Below, in pieces: positions 26,186 to 34,808 of a DNA stretch of 64,000 bases. The position numbers and the translations under genes were made by a program. Position 1 is the stretch's first letter. The number at the start of each line of letters is the position of its first letter. Where the stretch lies: positions 124,001 through 188,000 of the forward strand of contig NZ_PQGA01000005.1 in assembly GCF_002917095.1 (NCBI RefSeq). The letters run 5' to 3'. Source of the stretch: Paraburkholderia eburnea. GTDB lineage: Bacteria; Pseudomonadota; Gammaproteobacteria; Burkholderiales; Burkholderiaceae. The notes below the pieces were generated by a model. The model worked only from the letters and a program-made list of their open reading frames with translations, did not search any database and had not been told where the DNA came from.

Positions 26186-27589
26186 TCAGGCCTGCCCGCG
26201 CCGCCCGCGCGCGATCTCGTCGCCCGCATTGGCCGGCAGACGCAAGGTGACGGGAATCGACGCCACGGAGAACAGTCCGACCACGAGGAATGCCGGCCAG
26301 AAATCGGACCATACGATGGTCGGATGCCCTTGTATCCGATGCGAAACTTGCAGCACGATCCCCGCGATCGTCACACCCAGGCCGAGCGAAACCTGCTGGA
26401 TCACGCTCGCGACACTGGTGGCCCGGCCGATGTCCTTGCTGGGAATATCCGCGTAGGCCAGGGAATTAAGACCCGTGAACTGCAACGACGGAAAAATGCC
26501 GCCGGCCAGCACGATGAACCAGATCAGCCACACAGGCGTGGCCGGCGAAAACGCGCCATAGATCGCGATGGCCGCGCCCGCAACCGCGGCGTTGACGACC
26601 AGCGTGCGGCGAAAGCCGAAGCGCCCCAGCACGCGCGAAACGATCGCCTTCATGAAGATCGAACCGAACGCCGAGGCGCAGGTAATCGCACCCGAGGCGA
26701 ACGCCGTCATGCCCAGCCCTTCCTGCAACGCAAGCGGCAACAGGAACGGCACCGCGCCGAGTCCGATACGAAACAGCGAGCCTCCCGCCACACTCGCGTT
26801 GAAGCTGGGAATGCGCAGAAATTTCAGATCGAGAACGGGCCGCTCCGCGCGCTGCGCGTAGAACCAGTAAGCCACCAGCAAGAACGCGCCGATCACGCAC
26901 ATCGTCACGGCTTTCGTATTGGAAACCAGCTCGCCGCCCACAAGCGACAGCCCCAGCATGAACAGCGACGCGCCGCCTGCCGAAAGCAGGAAACCCAGCC
27001 AGTCGAGCGGCCCCGGATGCTCCTCGTGCATATTGGCGATATGCCGGTTCGCGAGCCAGATGCCAAGCACGCCAATCGGAATGTTGACGAAAAAAATCAG
27101 CCGCCAGTGCAGATAGGTGGTGATGAAGCCACCGAGCGGCGGCCCCACGACAGGACCGAGCAACGCAGGCACGGTCAGATAATTGACCGCGCGGATGAAG
27201 TCCGATTTCGGCAGCGAACGGAAAATGATGATGCGGCCGACCGGCACCATCATCGCGCCGCCGATGCCTTGCACGAAGCGCGCGGCCACGAACATTTCAA
27301 GCGAGCGCGAGGCCGCGCACAGCAGCGAGCCCGTCATGAAAATGCCGATGGCCGTGCGGAACACATTGCGCGAACCGAAGCGGTCGGCGACCCATCCGCA
27401 GATCGGAATGAACACGCCGAGGCCGATCACATAACTCGTGACGGCAAGCTTGAGGGTGATGGGATCCTGGCCAAGATCGCGGGCCAACGCGGGCAGCGAG
27501 GTGACGATGACTGTCGCGTCCACGTTCTCCATGAACATCGCGCACGCGACAATAAGCGGAACGATGAAAGCGCCGAGGGCTAGTGGCAT
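26186..27589 (-). CDS. DHA2-family drug:H+ antiporter (MFS)
   Basis: Fourteen-helix MFS exporter of 467 residues. Typical DHA2 features are the helix 1 motif (MENVDATVIVTSLPALARDL), the loop 2-3 motif GWVADRFGSRNVFRTA and motif C with ALLGPVVGPPLGGFIT. It resembles MdtD and EmrB-like exporters but has no adjacent membrane-fusion partner. The ATG at 27589 was chosen over a TTG 15 bases upstream. One copy of the dispersed palindrome lies inside the gene and encodes VSNTK in a loop near residue 225. Confidence 0.85.
   Translation of the reverse strand: MPLALGAFIVPLIVACAMFMENVDATVIVTSLPALARDLGQDPITLKLAVTSYVIGLGVFIPICGWVADRFGSRNVFRTAIGIFMTGSLLCAASRSLEMFVAARFVQGIGGAMMVPVGRIIIFRSLPKSDFIRAVNYLTVPALLGPVVGPPLGGFITTYLHWRLIFFVNIPIGVLGIWLANRHIANMHEEHPGPLDWLGFLLSAGGASLFMLGLSLVGGELVSNTKAVTMCVIGAFLLVAYWFYAQRAERPVLDLKFLRIPSFNASVAGGSLFRIGLGAVPFLLPLALQEGLGMTAFASGAITCASAFGSIFMKAIVSRVLGRFGFRRTLVVNAAVAGAAIAIYGAFSPATPVWLIWFIVLAGGIFPSLQFTGLNSLAYADIPSKDIGRATSVASVIQQVSLGLGVTIAGIVLQVSHRIQGHPTIVWSDFWPAFLVVGLFSVASIPVTLRLPANAGDEIARGRRGQA
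26912..26925. repeat. Dispersed palindrome inside the MFS gene
   Basis: Exact arms, core GTATTG. On the coding strand it reads V-S-N-T-K, the same frame as the copies in uvrA and the DJ-1 gene. Confidence 0.6.
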
Positions 27590-27726
27590 GGGCAGGAACG
27601 ACAATCAGCCTGGCTGATGGCGTAAAGCTGCCATTATGGCACCGTGTTGCAAGAAGCGGGAAGTCGGCAACAGATGAAGCGGCGCGCAGCTGCACACGCA
27701 TCACGCGCGTCAACGCGATAAAGCAG

Positions 27727-27751
27727 AAGGGCCGCCCTTGCGGCAGCCCTT
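27727..27751 (-). terminator. Terminator of the nucleotidyltransferase operon
   Basis: AAGGG-CCGC / GCGG-CCCTT stem with a three-base bulge and a CCTT loop. It lies 30 bp after the last gene of the minus-strand operon and is followed on that strand by a T-containing stretch. Confidence 0.55.
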
Positions 27752-27780
27752 CAGAACATCCACACGGAATCAGGCCGCGA

Positions 27781-28560
27781 TTACCCGGCGACTTGCTTCA
27801 GGCGGCTCGCAACCGGCGTGAGTTGCGGCAACACCTGTTCGGCGGCGCGCGTCACGTCGTTCGGGAAGTCGATCTCGATCCACGGTGCGCCGGTGACGTC
27901 GGCCGTTTCGAATTCGGCGCCACGTTCGAGCAGCAGATCGCGCAGCGCTTCTTCGTGCGGCAGGTTCGCGCGGCCCGTATCGACATAGCCTTCGACGATC
28001 TGCGCGAAACGACGCGCCGTCGCTTCGTTCAGGCGGAAGAAGCCGACCGATTCGCCGATCGTGTCGTACTGCAGGCCCACGGCCAGTTGCTTGCGCAACT
28101 CGACGGGCACGCCCTCGCGCAGGCACAGCTTCACGGGCTCGTCGCCCGCTTCGAAGTCGCGGTCGATCAGGAGACGGTTGGCCGGTGCAGCGCCAGCCAC
28201 CAGCGGCGCGAACACGCGCTCATCGTAGAGCACGTCCGCGTCCATCAGCAGCACGTCGCCGCCGCGCGTCATCGCTTCGGCGGTGCGATGCACCGTCAGC
28301 ACGCTGCCCAGATCGAAGCGCGGGTTCAACACCACTTCGACCTTGTGCGGCCAGTTGATGCGCTTGAGTTCGGCCTCGACCAGCTCAGGCTGGAAGCCGA
28401 GCGCGAGCACGACTTCGGTGACGCCCGCCGATTCGAGCATCTGCAGGTGGCGTTCGAGCAGCGAGACGCCCTCGAATTGCAGCAGACATTTCGGAAACTG
28501 TTCTCCAGCGCGTTGCTGAAGGCGCAGGCCGAGGCCTGCCGCGAGAATGATGGCGCGCAT
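27781..28560 (-). CDS. Sugar-phosphate/alcohol-phosphate nucleotidyltransferase (LicC-like)
   Basis: NTP transferase of 259 residues, predicted to join a phosphorylated small molecule to CMP. It opens with the nucleotide-binding signature MRAIILAAGLGLRL, then the substrate motif FPKCLLQFEG (about 24-33), and has the metal-binding aspartates in LLMDADVLYD. It resembles phosphocholine and inositol-phosphate cytidylyltransferases. AAGGAA precedes the ATG at 28560. It is the last gene of the operon with the CDP-alcohol phosphotransferase, which would use its CDP-linked product. The true substrate is unknown. Confidence 0.8.
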   Translation of the reverse strand: MRAIILAAGLGLRLQQRAGEQFPKCLLQFEGVSLLERHLQMLESAGVTEVVLALGFQPELVEAELKRINWPHKVEVVLNPRFDLGSVLTVHRTAEAMTRGGDVLLMDADVLYDERVFAPLVAGAAPANRLLIDRDFEAGDEPVKLCLREGVPVELRKQLAVGLQYDTIGESVGFFRLNEATARRFAQIVEGYVDTGRANLPHEEALRDLLLERGAEFETADVTGAPWIEIDFPNDVTRAAEQVLPQLTPVASRLKQVAG

Positions 28561-28586
28561 GCGCAACGTTCCTTGGGAGAAAAAAG

Positions 28587-29597
28587 TCAATCGGCGATTT
28601 CGACAGCGGGTACGCGCGGAGCGCGCCGACGTTGCCAGCTACGTTCGCTGAAATGCAGATACAGAAGGCCCGGCAAACCGAGCACGATTTCGCGCGCGCG
28701 CTTGGTGAGCGAGAGCGCGAGCGCCGCCTCGGGCGGCAGGCCGACGAGCGGCGCGAGCAGCAGATAGCCGCCCTCCTGCACGCCGAGCGAGCCGGGAATG
28801 GCAAACGCCGCGCCCCGGATCGCCTGGCCGATGCTCTCCAGCAACAGCGCGTCGATCCAGCCGACCGGATGGCCGAGGAAGTGCAGCGCGAGCCACACTT
28901 CCGCGGTGCCGACGAGCCAGCCCGCGAGGCTCAACGCGAAGCTGGCCGCCGCACGGCCGCGTTCGGAATAAAGCTCCTTGACGGCGGCGTCGATGGCGTC
29001 GGCGCGCGTGGCAAGCGACGACCAGTCGCGCTTGCCGAACACCTTCGCCGCGAGACGCAGCAGGCGGCCGAACAGGCCACGGTGCTGCGCCACGTAAAAC
29101 AGGGCGATCATGCCGCCGAGCACGACCGTGGCGATCATCGCCGCGAGGCCGAGATCGCGCGGCGCGCCATTGGCGGCGTAAGCGGAAAAGAGCGCGATGC
29201 CGAACACCGCGAACACGATCTGCGCGACCGCCTGCAGCGTCGTGCTCACCGTGATGGCCGCCGCCGCGTCGCGCATGGCCATGCCGCGCTGCGCAAGCTG
29301 GCGCACCATCGCCACGGGACCGCCGATCTGGCCGGCGGGCAACAGGCTGTTCACCGCCTCGCCGCTCCAGCGCGCCAGCAACGCGTCACGCTGGTCGACA
29401 CGCTCGCCCTTGCGGAACATCACCGAGATCGCACCTGCGTCGAGCGCGAGCGGGACGATGTGAAACGCCGCGACGAGCGCGAGGCCCCAGCCAGCCGCAG
29501 CCAGCGTGCTCGTCACCGAGCCCAGGCCTTGCCACGTGAGCAGCGCGATAAAGAGTGCTGCGCCGATCGACAACAGCAGGATGGCGGCACGGCTCAC
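28587..29597 (-). CDS. Flippase-like membrane protein (lysylphosphatidylglycerol-synthase TM / HpnL-like)
   Basis: Polytopic inner-membrane protein of 336 residues with about eight helices and family motifs EAVNSLLPAGQIGGPVAMV (about 75-95) and FAIPGSLGVQEGGYLLLAPL (about 255-275). The family (TIGR00374: AglD, MprF N-terminus, HpnL) is associated with translocating lipids or lipid-linked sugars. The start is GTG; its GTGA overlaps the TGA of the oxygenase gene, showing translational coupling, with GGGAG upstream. It is expected to move the lipid product of this operon across the membrane. Confidence 0.82.
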   Translation of the reverse strand: MSRAAILLLSIGAALFIALLTWQGLGSVTSTLAAAGWGLALVAAFHIVPLALDAGAISVMFRKGERVDQRDALLARWSGEAVNSLLPAGQIGGPVAMVRQLAQRGMAMRDAAAAITVSTTLQAVAQIVFAVFGIALFSAYAANGAPRDLGLAAMIATVVLGGMIALFYVAQHRGLFGRLLRLAAKVFGKRDWSSLATRADAIDAAVKELYSERGRAAASFALSLAGWLVGTAEVWLALHFLGHPVGWIDALLLESIGQAIRGAAFAIPGSLGVQEGGYLLLAPLVGLPPEAALALSLTKRAREIVLGLPGLLYLHFSERSWQRRRAPRVPAVEIAD

Positions 29598-30430
29598 GCC
29601 CGCTCTCCCGTTTTGCGCGCGCCGCCGATCGCGGACTGCAGCGCCTTGCGGAACACCTGGCGAAAGCCAAAGTATGCAATCGCGTCTTTCATGTTCGAGA
29701 TGAAGCGCCGCCACGGACGCATGTTCGGGTTGGTCACGTATTCGAACGTGAGCGAAACGCGTACCTCCCCTTCGCGGCTTGCGGTTACGCGGTGACGCAG
29801 CTTGTCGCCATCGAACAGCACGAGCGCGCCGGGCGGATACTGGACGGCGCCGGGCTCGTCGGGCTTGTTTTCGTCGCGGGTATGCAGCTCGTAATCCAGA
29901 ATGCACGACGAGTCGTCGATCACGCCCAGCAGCACCGTATAGCGGCGGCCGTCGTAATAAGACGTGTCGTAGTGCCAGCCGATATGATCGCCCGCGCGCG
30001 TGTAGTAATACAGCGCATAGGCATGCGGATCGTCTTCGGGCGAAAGCTGGAGCTTGTCGCCGGTGATCTTTTCCAGCCAGGCGATCAGCTTGGGCGAGCG
30101 GTAGAGTTCGGCGATATACGGCTGCAGACGGTCGATCGTGTGACGGCTCACACTGCCGCCCGCCTTATGGCCGGGAATGAAATTGCGGTTGACCTCGGGC
30201 ATCAGCGCATTGGCGGCGTCGATGAGCCGCTGCGTCGCGTCCGCAGGCAGGAATTCGGAGAGATACAGGAACGAACCCTGATTCACGTACTCGTCGCGCA
30301 GACGCGCCGGATCCAGGTCGCCCAAGGCGCGGCCAATCGCGGCGTCGGGCACGCCGGCCGCCCCCGCTTCGATGCCGGCGCTGCGCGCGTTGGCCGTTAC
30401 TGCCTGTTCTTCTTCTGCTTGCACACTCAT
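29594..30430 (-). CDS. 2-oxoglutarate/Fe(II)-dependent oxygenase (prolyl-4-hydroxylase-like)
   Basis: Non-haem iron oxygenase of 278 residues. The iron ligands are His and Asp in HIGWHYDTSYYDG (about 175-187) and the distal His in KLRHRVTASREGEVRVSLTF (about 230-250), whose following Arg should bind 2-oxoglutarate. The double-stranded beta-helix fold fits P4Hc. ATGA overlaps with the upstream phosphotransferase gene and GTGA with the downstream flippase-like gene indicate one coupled unit. Hydroxylation of the lipid head group or acyl chain is a reasonable guess, not shown. Confidence 0.82.
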   Translation of the reverse strand: MSVQAEEEQAVTANARSAGIEAGAAGVPDAAIGRALGDLDPARLRDEYVNQGSFLYLSEFLPADATQRLIDAANALMPEVNRNFIPGHKAGGSVSRHTIDRLQPYIAELYRSPKLIAWLEKITGDKLQLSPEDDPHAYALYYYTRAGDHIGWHYDTSYYDGRRYTVLLGVIDDSSCILDYELHTRDENKPDEPGAVQYPPGALVLFDGDKLRHRVTASREGEVRVSLTFEYVTNPNMRPWRRFISNMKDAIAYFGFRQVFRKALQSAIGGARKTGERA

Positions 30431-31131
30431 CTGCTGATCCAAACCTGACGGGTTTCCTTGCCGGCCGCACGGCGCGTCACGCGCCAGTAGTCGAACACCA
30501 CGTAAATCGCGAACAGCGGCGCCCCGATGGACGCGGCCACGACAAACGGCGACGCGATACCGGTGAGTGTGACGAGCGGCAACAGATACAGCACGTCTTC
30601 CGTCTCGAAACCGCCGACGAAGGCCTGCTGCGTGCCGGCCTTGCCCGCCATTTCCTCGATACGCATGCGCAGGAAGAAGATTACCGCGACGGCCACGCCG
30701 GCGATACCGCCGAGCACGGCCGGCGGCACGCGCCATTCGGCCGCAGTCGCGCCGGAGGCGGCGAGGACACCCAGGCCATAGCCCATGCCGAAGAACAGCA
30801 GGATCGTGGTCGCGGCATCCGCGGCGAGATCGTAGAAATGGCCAATACGGCTGGTCTTGCCGCTGATTCGCGCGAGTTCGCCGTCGGTGTGATCAACGAA
30901 ATTCGACAAAACGATCAGAAATGCGCCAATATTGACGTGCAAGAAGTCGCCGCGCGCCAGATAGAACGCGCCCGCGAGCCCGATCAGCAGGCGCAGGGTG
31001 GTCAGGTGATTCGGGGTTACGCGAGTCGGCACGAGAGGCGTGACGAGCCAGCGCGCCGCGCGCGCGTCCCATGTGCGCGGGAGCGGTACCGCTCGCGGCA
31101 GCGTTTGCGCAGGTTGGTCTTTTCCAGTCAT
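30427..31131 (-). CDS. CDP-alcohol phosphotransferase
   Basis: Integral-membrane enzyme that moves a phospho-alcohol from a CDP carrier to an acceptor. The complete signature D-xx-DG-xx-AR-x8-G-xxx-D-xxx-D is present in DHTDGELARISGKTS followed by RIGHFYDLAADA (about 85-111). There are five to six further membrane helices. Length is 234 residues from the ATG at 31131; one at 31164 would add 11. A TATACT element lies only nine bases before the ATG, so the transcript may start very near the start codon. It is first in the coupled operon. Confidence 0.88.
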   Translation of the reverse strand: MTGKDQPAQTLPRAVPLPRTWDARAARWLVTPLVPTRVTPNHLTTLRLLIGLAGAFYLARGDFLHVNIGAFLIVLSNFVDHTDGELARISGKTSRIGHFYDLAADAATTILLFFGMGYGLGVLAASGATAAEWRVPPAVLGGIAGVAVAVIFFLRMRIEEMAGKAGTQQAFVGGFETEDVLYLLPLVTLTGIASPFVVAASIGAPLFAIYVVFDYWRVTRRAAGKETRQVWISR

Positions 31132-31267
31132 AACCGGGAAGTATAGTGTAAGCCGTCTCGCCATGCTCTCGGGCCTAGCACAGTTGCGTGTAAATCACCG
31201 CCCCGGAAGTGTGTCGTTTTCTTGAGATGTGTAAGGGTGTCTTGCTACAGCGCACGGCGGCCAGCGC

Positions 31268-31498
31268 CTAAGCGTGGAACAGCCTGCCCGACGCCAACGT
31301 GAGCCAGCTCATGGGGTCGGCTTGCTTCCGGCAAACCGCCTTCAGGTCCGCAAGTTCGGTCACGCCGGCCGTGTCAGCCTTGAGCGCCTTGCACGCTCCC
31401 GCAGTGATGCTAAAGCCGTAGATCAGCATGGCGATGTACACGACGAGAAATACGTCGACCGCCACGAAGGCCGACGCAGCAAGCGCTGTATTTTTCAT
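31268..31498 (-). CDS. Small membrane protein, 76 aa
   Basis: One long hydrophobic N-terminal helix (FVAVDVFLVVYIAMLIYGFS, about 11-30) followed by a short soluble tail with two cysteines (ACKAL, AVCRK) that could pair. The ribosome binding site is weak (AGAAAG). It lies 137 bp upstream of the CDP-alcohol phosphotransferase gene on the same strand and might be the first gene of that transcript. No family recognised. Confidence 0.55.
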   Translation of the reverse strand: MKNTALAASAFVAVDVFLVVYIAMLIYGFSITAGACKALKADTAGVTELADLKAVCRKQADPMSWLTLASGRLFHA

Positions 31499-31864
31499 AT
31501 TGCACTTTCTGGTTTTATGCAGACTTCAGCGCCGTCGATGGGCGCGTGAGCGACGTTTTTGCGCTTCGAGGCGTTCAGGTGTGGTTTTCCCCCGCCACAC
31601 CGGCACTTTTTACCGAAATCAAAGCGATTTTCATTCCGATTGCATCAATTTTACCGTCGCCCAACGGTCGGCGAAAGATTCCGGCGCGCAAAGGTGAAAA
31701 ATTGTCTGCTCTAGAGTGTGCGAACGTTTGCCTTGATCGAATCGGTCAGCCCGATGCTGCCCCGCAAGCACGCTCGCGCAAACCCGCGTACAGTGCTTGC
31801 CTTCGCATCGGCCCTGGCGTCGCGCAAGTGAGCGGCGCCGGCGCAGCCTAATCGCCAGAATTCG
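31499..31864. other. AT-rich divergent intergenic region
   Basis: About 365 bp between the small membrane protein gene and the secreted protein gene. It contains a 7-bp stem GGTGTGG / CCACACC (31578-31601) followed by a short T run. Nothing upstream on the plus strand would need it, so it may belong to an unannotated short transcript, or be chance. Confidence 0.35.
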
Positions 31865-32299
31865 ATGAAACGTCCTTCCCTCGCTGCCCTGCTGCTCGCG
31901 GCGCTGCCCTTCGTGCCGCTCACCGGCCATGCCGCCGCCCTCGACGACGCGCTGACCTGCAAGGAGTCAGCGCACGATTTCGTGTCCGGTCTGATCGACC
32001 AGAAGCTGATCGACGAAAAACCCATGCGCGTCGAGAAGAATTCGATCAACGCCTTCTGGCCCGCGCACGGCCAGCATATGACGGCCTACGGCTTCAGCGT
32101 GTTCGCGATCGTGGCTTTCCAGCAGGACGACCCGCTGTTCAAGACGGGCGACGGCAAGCCGATCGCCCGTTCGGCCTATGGCGCGGTGGTGGTCGGCACT
32201 CAGGGCAAGGTCCAGGCCGCGCTCGACGCGGTCGGCAACACGGCCATCGTTCATCACGCCGGGCCGCTGCTGACCGCCATCTTCTGCCAGCAGGACTAG
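31865..32299 (+). CDS. Secreted hypothetical protein, 144 aa
   Basis: A signal peptide (MKRPSLAALLLAALPF...GHAAAL) predicts export to the periplasm. The mature part has two cysteines, one near its start (LTCKESAHDF) and one four residues from the end (IFCQQD), suggesting one disulfide linking the termini. The core (GFSVFAIVAFQQDDPLFKTG) looks like a small beta-rich domain. No family recognised. Confidence 0.65.
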   Translation: MKRPSLAALLLAALPFVPLTGHAAALDDALTCKESAHDFVSGLIDQKLIDEKPMRVEKNSINAFWPAHGQHMTAYGFSVFAIVAFQQDDPLFKTGDGKPIARSAYGAVVVGTQGKVQAALDAVGNTAIVHHAGPLLTAIFCQQD

Positions 32300-32315
32300 G
32301 CGACCGGGGGGGGGC

Positions 32316-32831
32316 TTACTCGATACGGCCGAAACCGCCCTCGGCCCACGACTCGGCGCGCGCCTTGGTCAGCTTGAAGTTGGGCGCGACGCGCACCTGT
32401 GCGATCTGTTCGCCGAATGCGTCGAGCGCCGTGAGCATGGCGTAAGGCTCGTACTCGTCGGGCACGATGTCGAGCGTGACGTCGATGTCGCCATCGTCGG
32501 TCTGCAGTCCAACGCGCTTGTGCAGCAGCGCGTGCAACTGCTGTTCGTGCCGGCGCAACACCTCCGACGCGGTCTTCACGAGCGTATTGAACGCCGACGT
32601 ATCCAGCGGCTTCGGATTCTTCTTGTCGCGGCCCATCGTCCACGGACCGACCAGCGCGGGCTCGGGCTCGCCGTCCTTGATCATCTGGACGGCCCAGCCG
32701 TCGTCGTCTTCGTTCTTGATCACGCGCGCCGTCCAACCGTCCTTGCGCCACAGGCGCGGATCCTGGATCACGTCGTCGGCGGTCGGTTCGAGGGGGGCGT
32801 CGGGGAAAGCGGCGGGCGAAGCATCGGTCAT
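32316..32831 (-). CDS. Conserved hypothetical protein, 171 aa
   Basis: Soluble acidic protein with conserved-looking segments RLWRKDGWTARVIKNEDDDGWAVQM and WTMGRDKKNPKPLD and a helical middle (LVKTASEVLRRHEQQLHALLHK), ending in GGFGRIE. The ATG at 32831 was chosen; one 12 bases upstream is equally possible. It converges on the secreted protein gene, with a nine-G run in the 16-bp gap. No function deduced. Confidence 0.65.
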   Translation of the reverse strand: MTDASPAAFPDAPLEPTADDVIQDPRLWRKDGWTARVIKNEDDDGWAVQMIKDGEPEPALVGPWTMGRDKKNPKPLDTSAFNTLVKTASEVLRRHEQQLHALLHKRVGLQTDDGDIDVTLDIVPDEYEPYAMLTALDAFGEQIAQVRVAPNFKLTKARAESWAEGGFGRIE

Positions 32832-33136
32832 GGCGGGTTCCATCGGGTTCTGCGGGCCTGCCCAGTTTCTGCGGACAGGGGCAGGATTTTACCCGCAAGC
32901 GACGCGACGACGCCTCACCCTGCGCTGACGAACAACGTCTTGCGCCCGCCATCAGCCCCATCAGCCAATGACTCGTCAAATCAGGGAACTGACATTTGGA
33001 TAATGAAGGGCATTCAAATGGCAATCGAATGGCGCCCGATTTCTGAATCGTGATGCAATGCACGGGCATTAGTACCCCAATCCGTCTTATTTCTATTTTC
33101 GCAATACTGTCTTGCGCGCGACATATTGAACTATGG

Positions 33137-33150
33137 GTGATTTAGATCAC
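33137..33150. promoter_or_regulatory. CRP/FNR-family binding site
   Basis: GTGAT-TTAG-ATCAC is a perfect palindrome that fits the FNR half-sites TGAT-N4-ATCA and also the CRP pattern GTGA-N6-TCAC. It lies about 305 bp before the 171-aa gene and just left of a terminator, so its target is uncertain. Confidence 0.5.
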
Positions 33151-33161
33151 GCACAAAAAAA

Positions 33162-33181
33162 ACGCGGCCCGAGAGCCGCGT
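33162..33181 (-). terminator. Strong minus-strand terminator
   Basis: ACGCGGC / GCCGCGT stem with a six-base loop, followed on the minus strand by eight T residues. No known minus-strand gene leads into it. Confidence 0.75.
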
Positions 33182-33198
33182 AAAAACAGATGAAAAAA

Positions 33199-33212
33199 GA
33201 CCACCCTTGGTC
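33199..33212 (-). terminator. Second minus-strand terminator
   Basis: GACCA / TGGTC stem with a four-base loop and six T residues after it on the minus strand. It precedes the 33162 terminator in the direction of transcription. Confidence 0.5.
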
Positions 33213-33460
33213 AAGGGGCAGACGAATTGTACCGCCGCGCCCGATACCTGTAGATCGCATAATCTGGAACAGTACCTTTCAGAAACCGGCAGAAAAATCC
33301 CGTAAAAATCACGTGATCCTTGCAATGCGCGAGCGCATGAGCGCGACCAAGCCGTCGTGCATGCGCAACAAAACGCGGCTTGTCACATTTTGTCGCATCT
33401 CTAACGCTTATGAAAAATCCCTTTGTGCGCAAATAGTTACACGCATTAATCGGGTTATTC
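33213..33460 (-). ncRNA. Candidate small RNA divergent from the porin gene
   Basis: Two terminators in series imply a minus-strand transcript ending at 33199 or 33162. A 73-codon frame here starts with TTG and lacks a ribosome binding site, so a non-coding RNA is more likely. A weak promoter (TTGGAA with TAACTAT about 18 bp away, near 33435-33465) could serve it. The 5' limit is a guess. Confidence 0.3.
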
Positions 33461-33607
33461 CAATTTTCAGAAAGTATTGTTGCGTCTAATAAAACGAATC
33501 AACTGGATTGCCGGAATACACTCAACTCCGAATCGTCAGACCACGCAAGCCATTGCCTCGCAATCGCATTCCGTGAGATTCCCAAGTACTGTCCGGAGTT
33601 AAAAATC

Positions 33608-34774
33608 ATGAAAAAAACCCTTATCCTCGCTGGCGTTCTCGGTGCATTCGCAATGAGCGCACACGCCCAAAGCAGCGTAACCCTGTATGGCTCGCTCGAC
33701 GCCGGGATTGTCTATGCCAACAATGCCGGTGGCCACAGCCTGTGGGCGCAAGGCAGCGGCGCCCTGTCGAACAACTACTTCGGCCTGAAAGGCGCTGAAG
33801 ACCTCGGCGGCGGCCTGAAGGCGATCTTCACGTTGGAAAGCGGCTTCAACCTCAATAACGGTGGCTACAAGAACGGCGACTCGGGCTTCAACCGCCAGGC
33901 CTATGTCGGCCTGCAGAGCGACCGGTACGGCACCGTCACGCTCGGCCGTCAGTACGACTCGATGAACCAGTACCTCGCACCGCTCTCCGAAGCGGGCGCG
34001 GGTTTCGGCAACAACCTCGCGGGCCACCCGTTCGACAACGACAACTTCGCCCAGACGTTCTCGATCAAGAACGCGGTCAAGTATTCCAGCGCGAACTACT
34101 CGGGTCTGCAGTTCGGCGGCCTGTACGGCTTCTCGAACCAGGCTGACGGCTTTGCGAACAGCCGCGCCTGGAGCGCGGGCGCGTCGTACAGCAACGGCCC
34201 GCTGAACGTTGCGGCCGGCTACCTGCAACTGAACAACTCCGGCACCGTCGGCGGCAACACGAGCGGCGCGGCTTCGGCTGACCAGAACATCTCGGCACGC
34301 CAGCAACGTACCTTCGGCGCAGGCGCGAACTACACCTACGGCCCGGCGCAAGTCGGCTTCGTGTGGTCGCACTCGCAGATCGACGGTCTGCAGAGCCTCT
34401 CGAGCGGCGGCGCGACACTGGCCGGCGTAAGCGGCCTGAACCTGCACATGGACAACTTCGAACTCAACGGCGCGTACCACCTGACGCCGGCGCTCGCCCT
34501 CGTGGGTTCGTACACGTTCACCGACGGCACCGTGACCGGCACGGGCAACGGCGACCAGAGCCCGAAGTGGCACACGGTCATGATCGGCAGCGACTACTCG
34601 CTGAGCAAGCGCACCGACGTCTACGTCGCTGGCGTGTACCAGCACGCTTCGGGTTCGCTGGGCGTAAACGGTTCGGGCCAGGCTGTGGCGAACGTCGCGG
34701 CAATCAACACGCTGTCGCCGTCGACGACCAACAACCAGATCGCCGCAACGATCGGTCTGCGTCACCGCTTCTAA
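33608..34774 (+). CDS. Gram-negative porin, OmpC/OpcP type
   Basis: Trimeric general-diffusion porin of the beta-proteobacterial group. The 388-residue precursor has a signal peptide ending SAHAQSS, the conserved opening SVTLYGSLDAGIVY, the loop motif GRQYDSMNQYL and a terminal RHRF with final phenylalanine for BAM recognition. GGAG lies ten bases before the ATG. It is preceded by a long regulatory region and followed by a chain of hairpins and a strong terminator, so it is monocistronic. Codon use is strongly biased, as in highly expressed genes. Confidence 0.95.
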   Translation: MKKTLILAGVLGAFAMSAHAQSSVTLYGSLDAGIVYANNAGGHSLWAQGSGALSNNYFGLKGAEDLGGGLKAIFTLESGFNLNNGGYKNGDSGFNRQAYVGLQSDRYGTVTLGRQYDSMNQYLAPLSEAGAGFGNNLAGHPFDNDNFAQTFSIKNAVKYSSANYSGLQFGGLYGFSNQADGFANSRAWSAGASYSNGPLNVAAGYLQLNNSGTVGGNTSGAASADQNISARQQRTFGAGANYTYGPAQVGFVWSHSQIDGLQSLSSGGATLAGVSGLNLHMDNFELNGAYHLTPALALVGSYTFTDGTVTGTGNGDQSPKWHTVMIGSDYSLSKRTDVYVAGVYQHASGSLGVNGSGQAVANVAAINTLSPSTTNNQIAATIGLRHRF

Positions 34775-34808
34775 AACTGCACTCGCGCGCGGCTCATCGC
34801 GCGCTTGT

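Larger units (their letters stand above)
32832..33607. other. Long regulatory region upstream of the porin gene
   Basis: About 775 bp with no protein gene I can support. It contains a CRP/FNR-like site (33137), two minus-strand terminators (33162 and 33199), and AT-rich DNA to 33600 that must contain the porin promoter. The tandem terminators imply a minus-strand transcript starting inside 33220-33600, treated separately. Confidence 0.5.

Noticed and set aside
32306..32314. Nine-G run between convergent genes as a phase-variable tract
   Set aside because: It lies in a 16-bp gap outside both coding sequences and away from promoters, so length changes would have no clear switch effect.
33190..33489. 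99-codon plus-strand frame upstream of the porin
   Set aside because: It contains two minus-strand terminator structures and highly basic, patternless sequence; no ribosome binding site.
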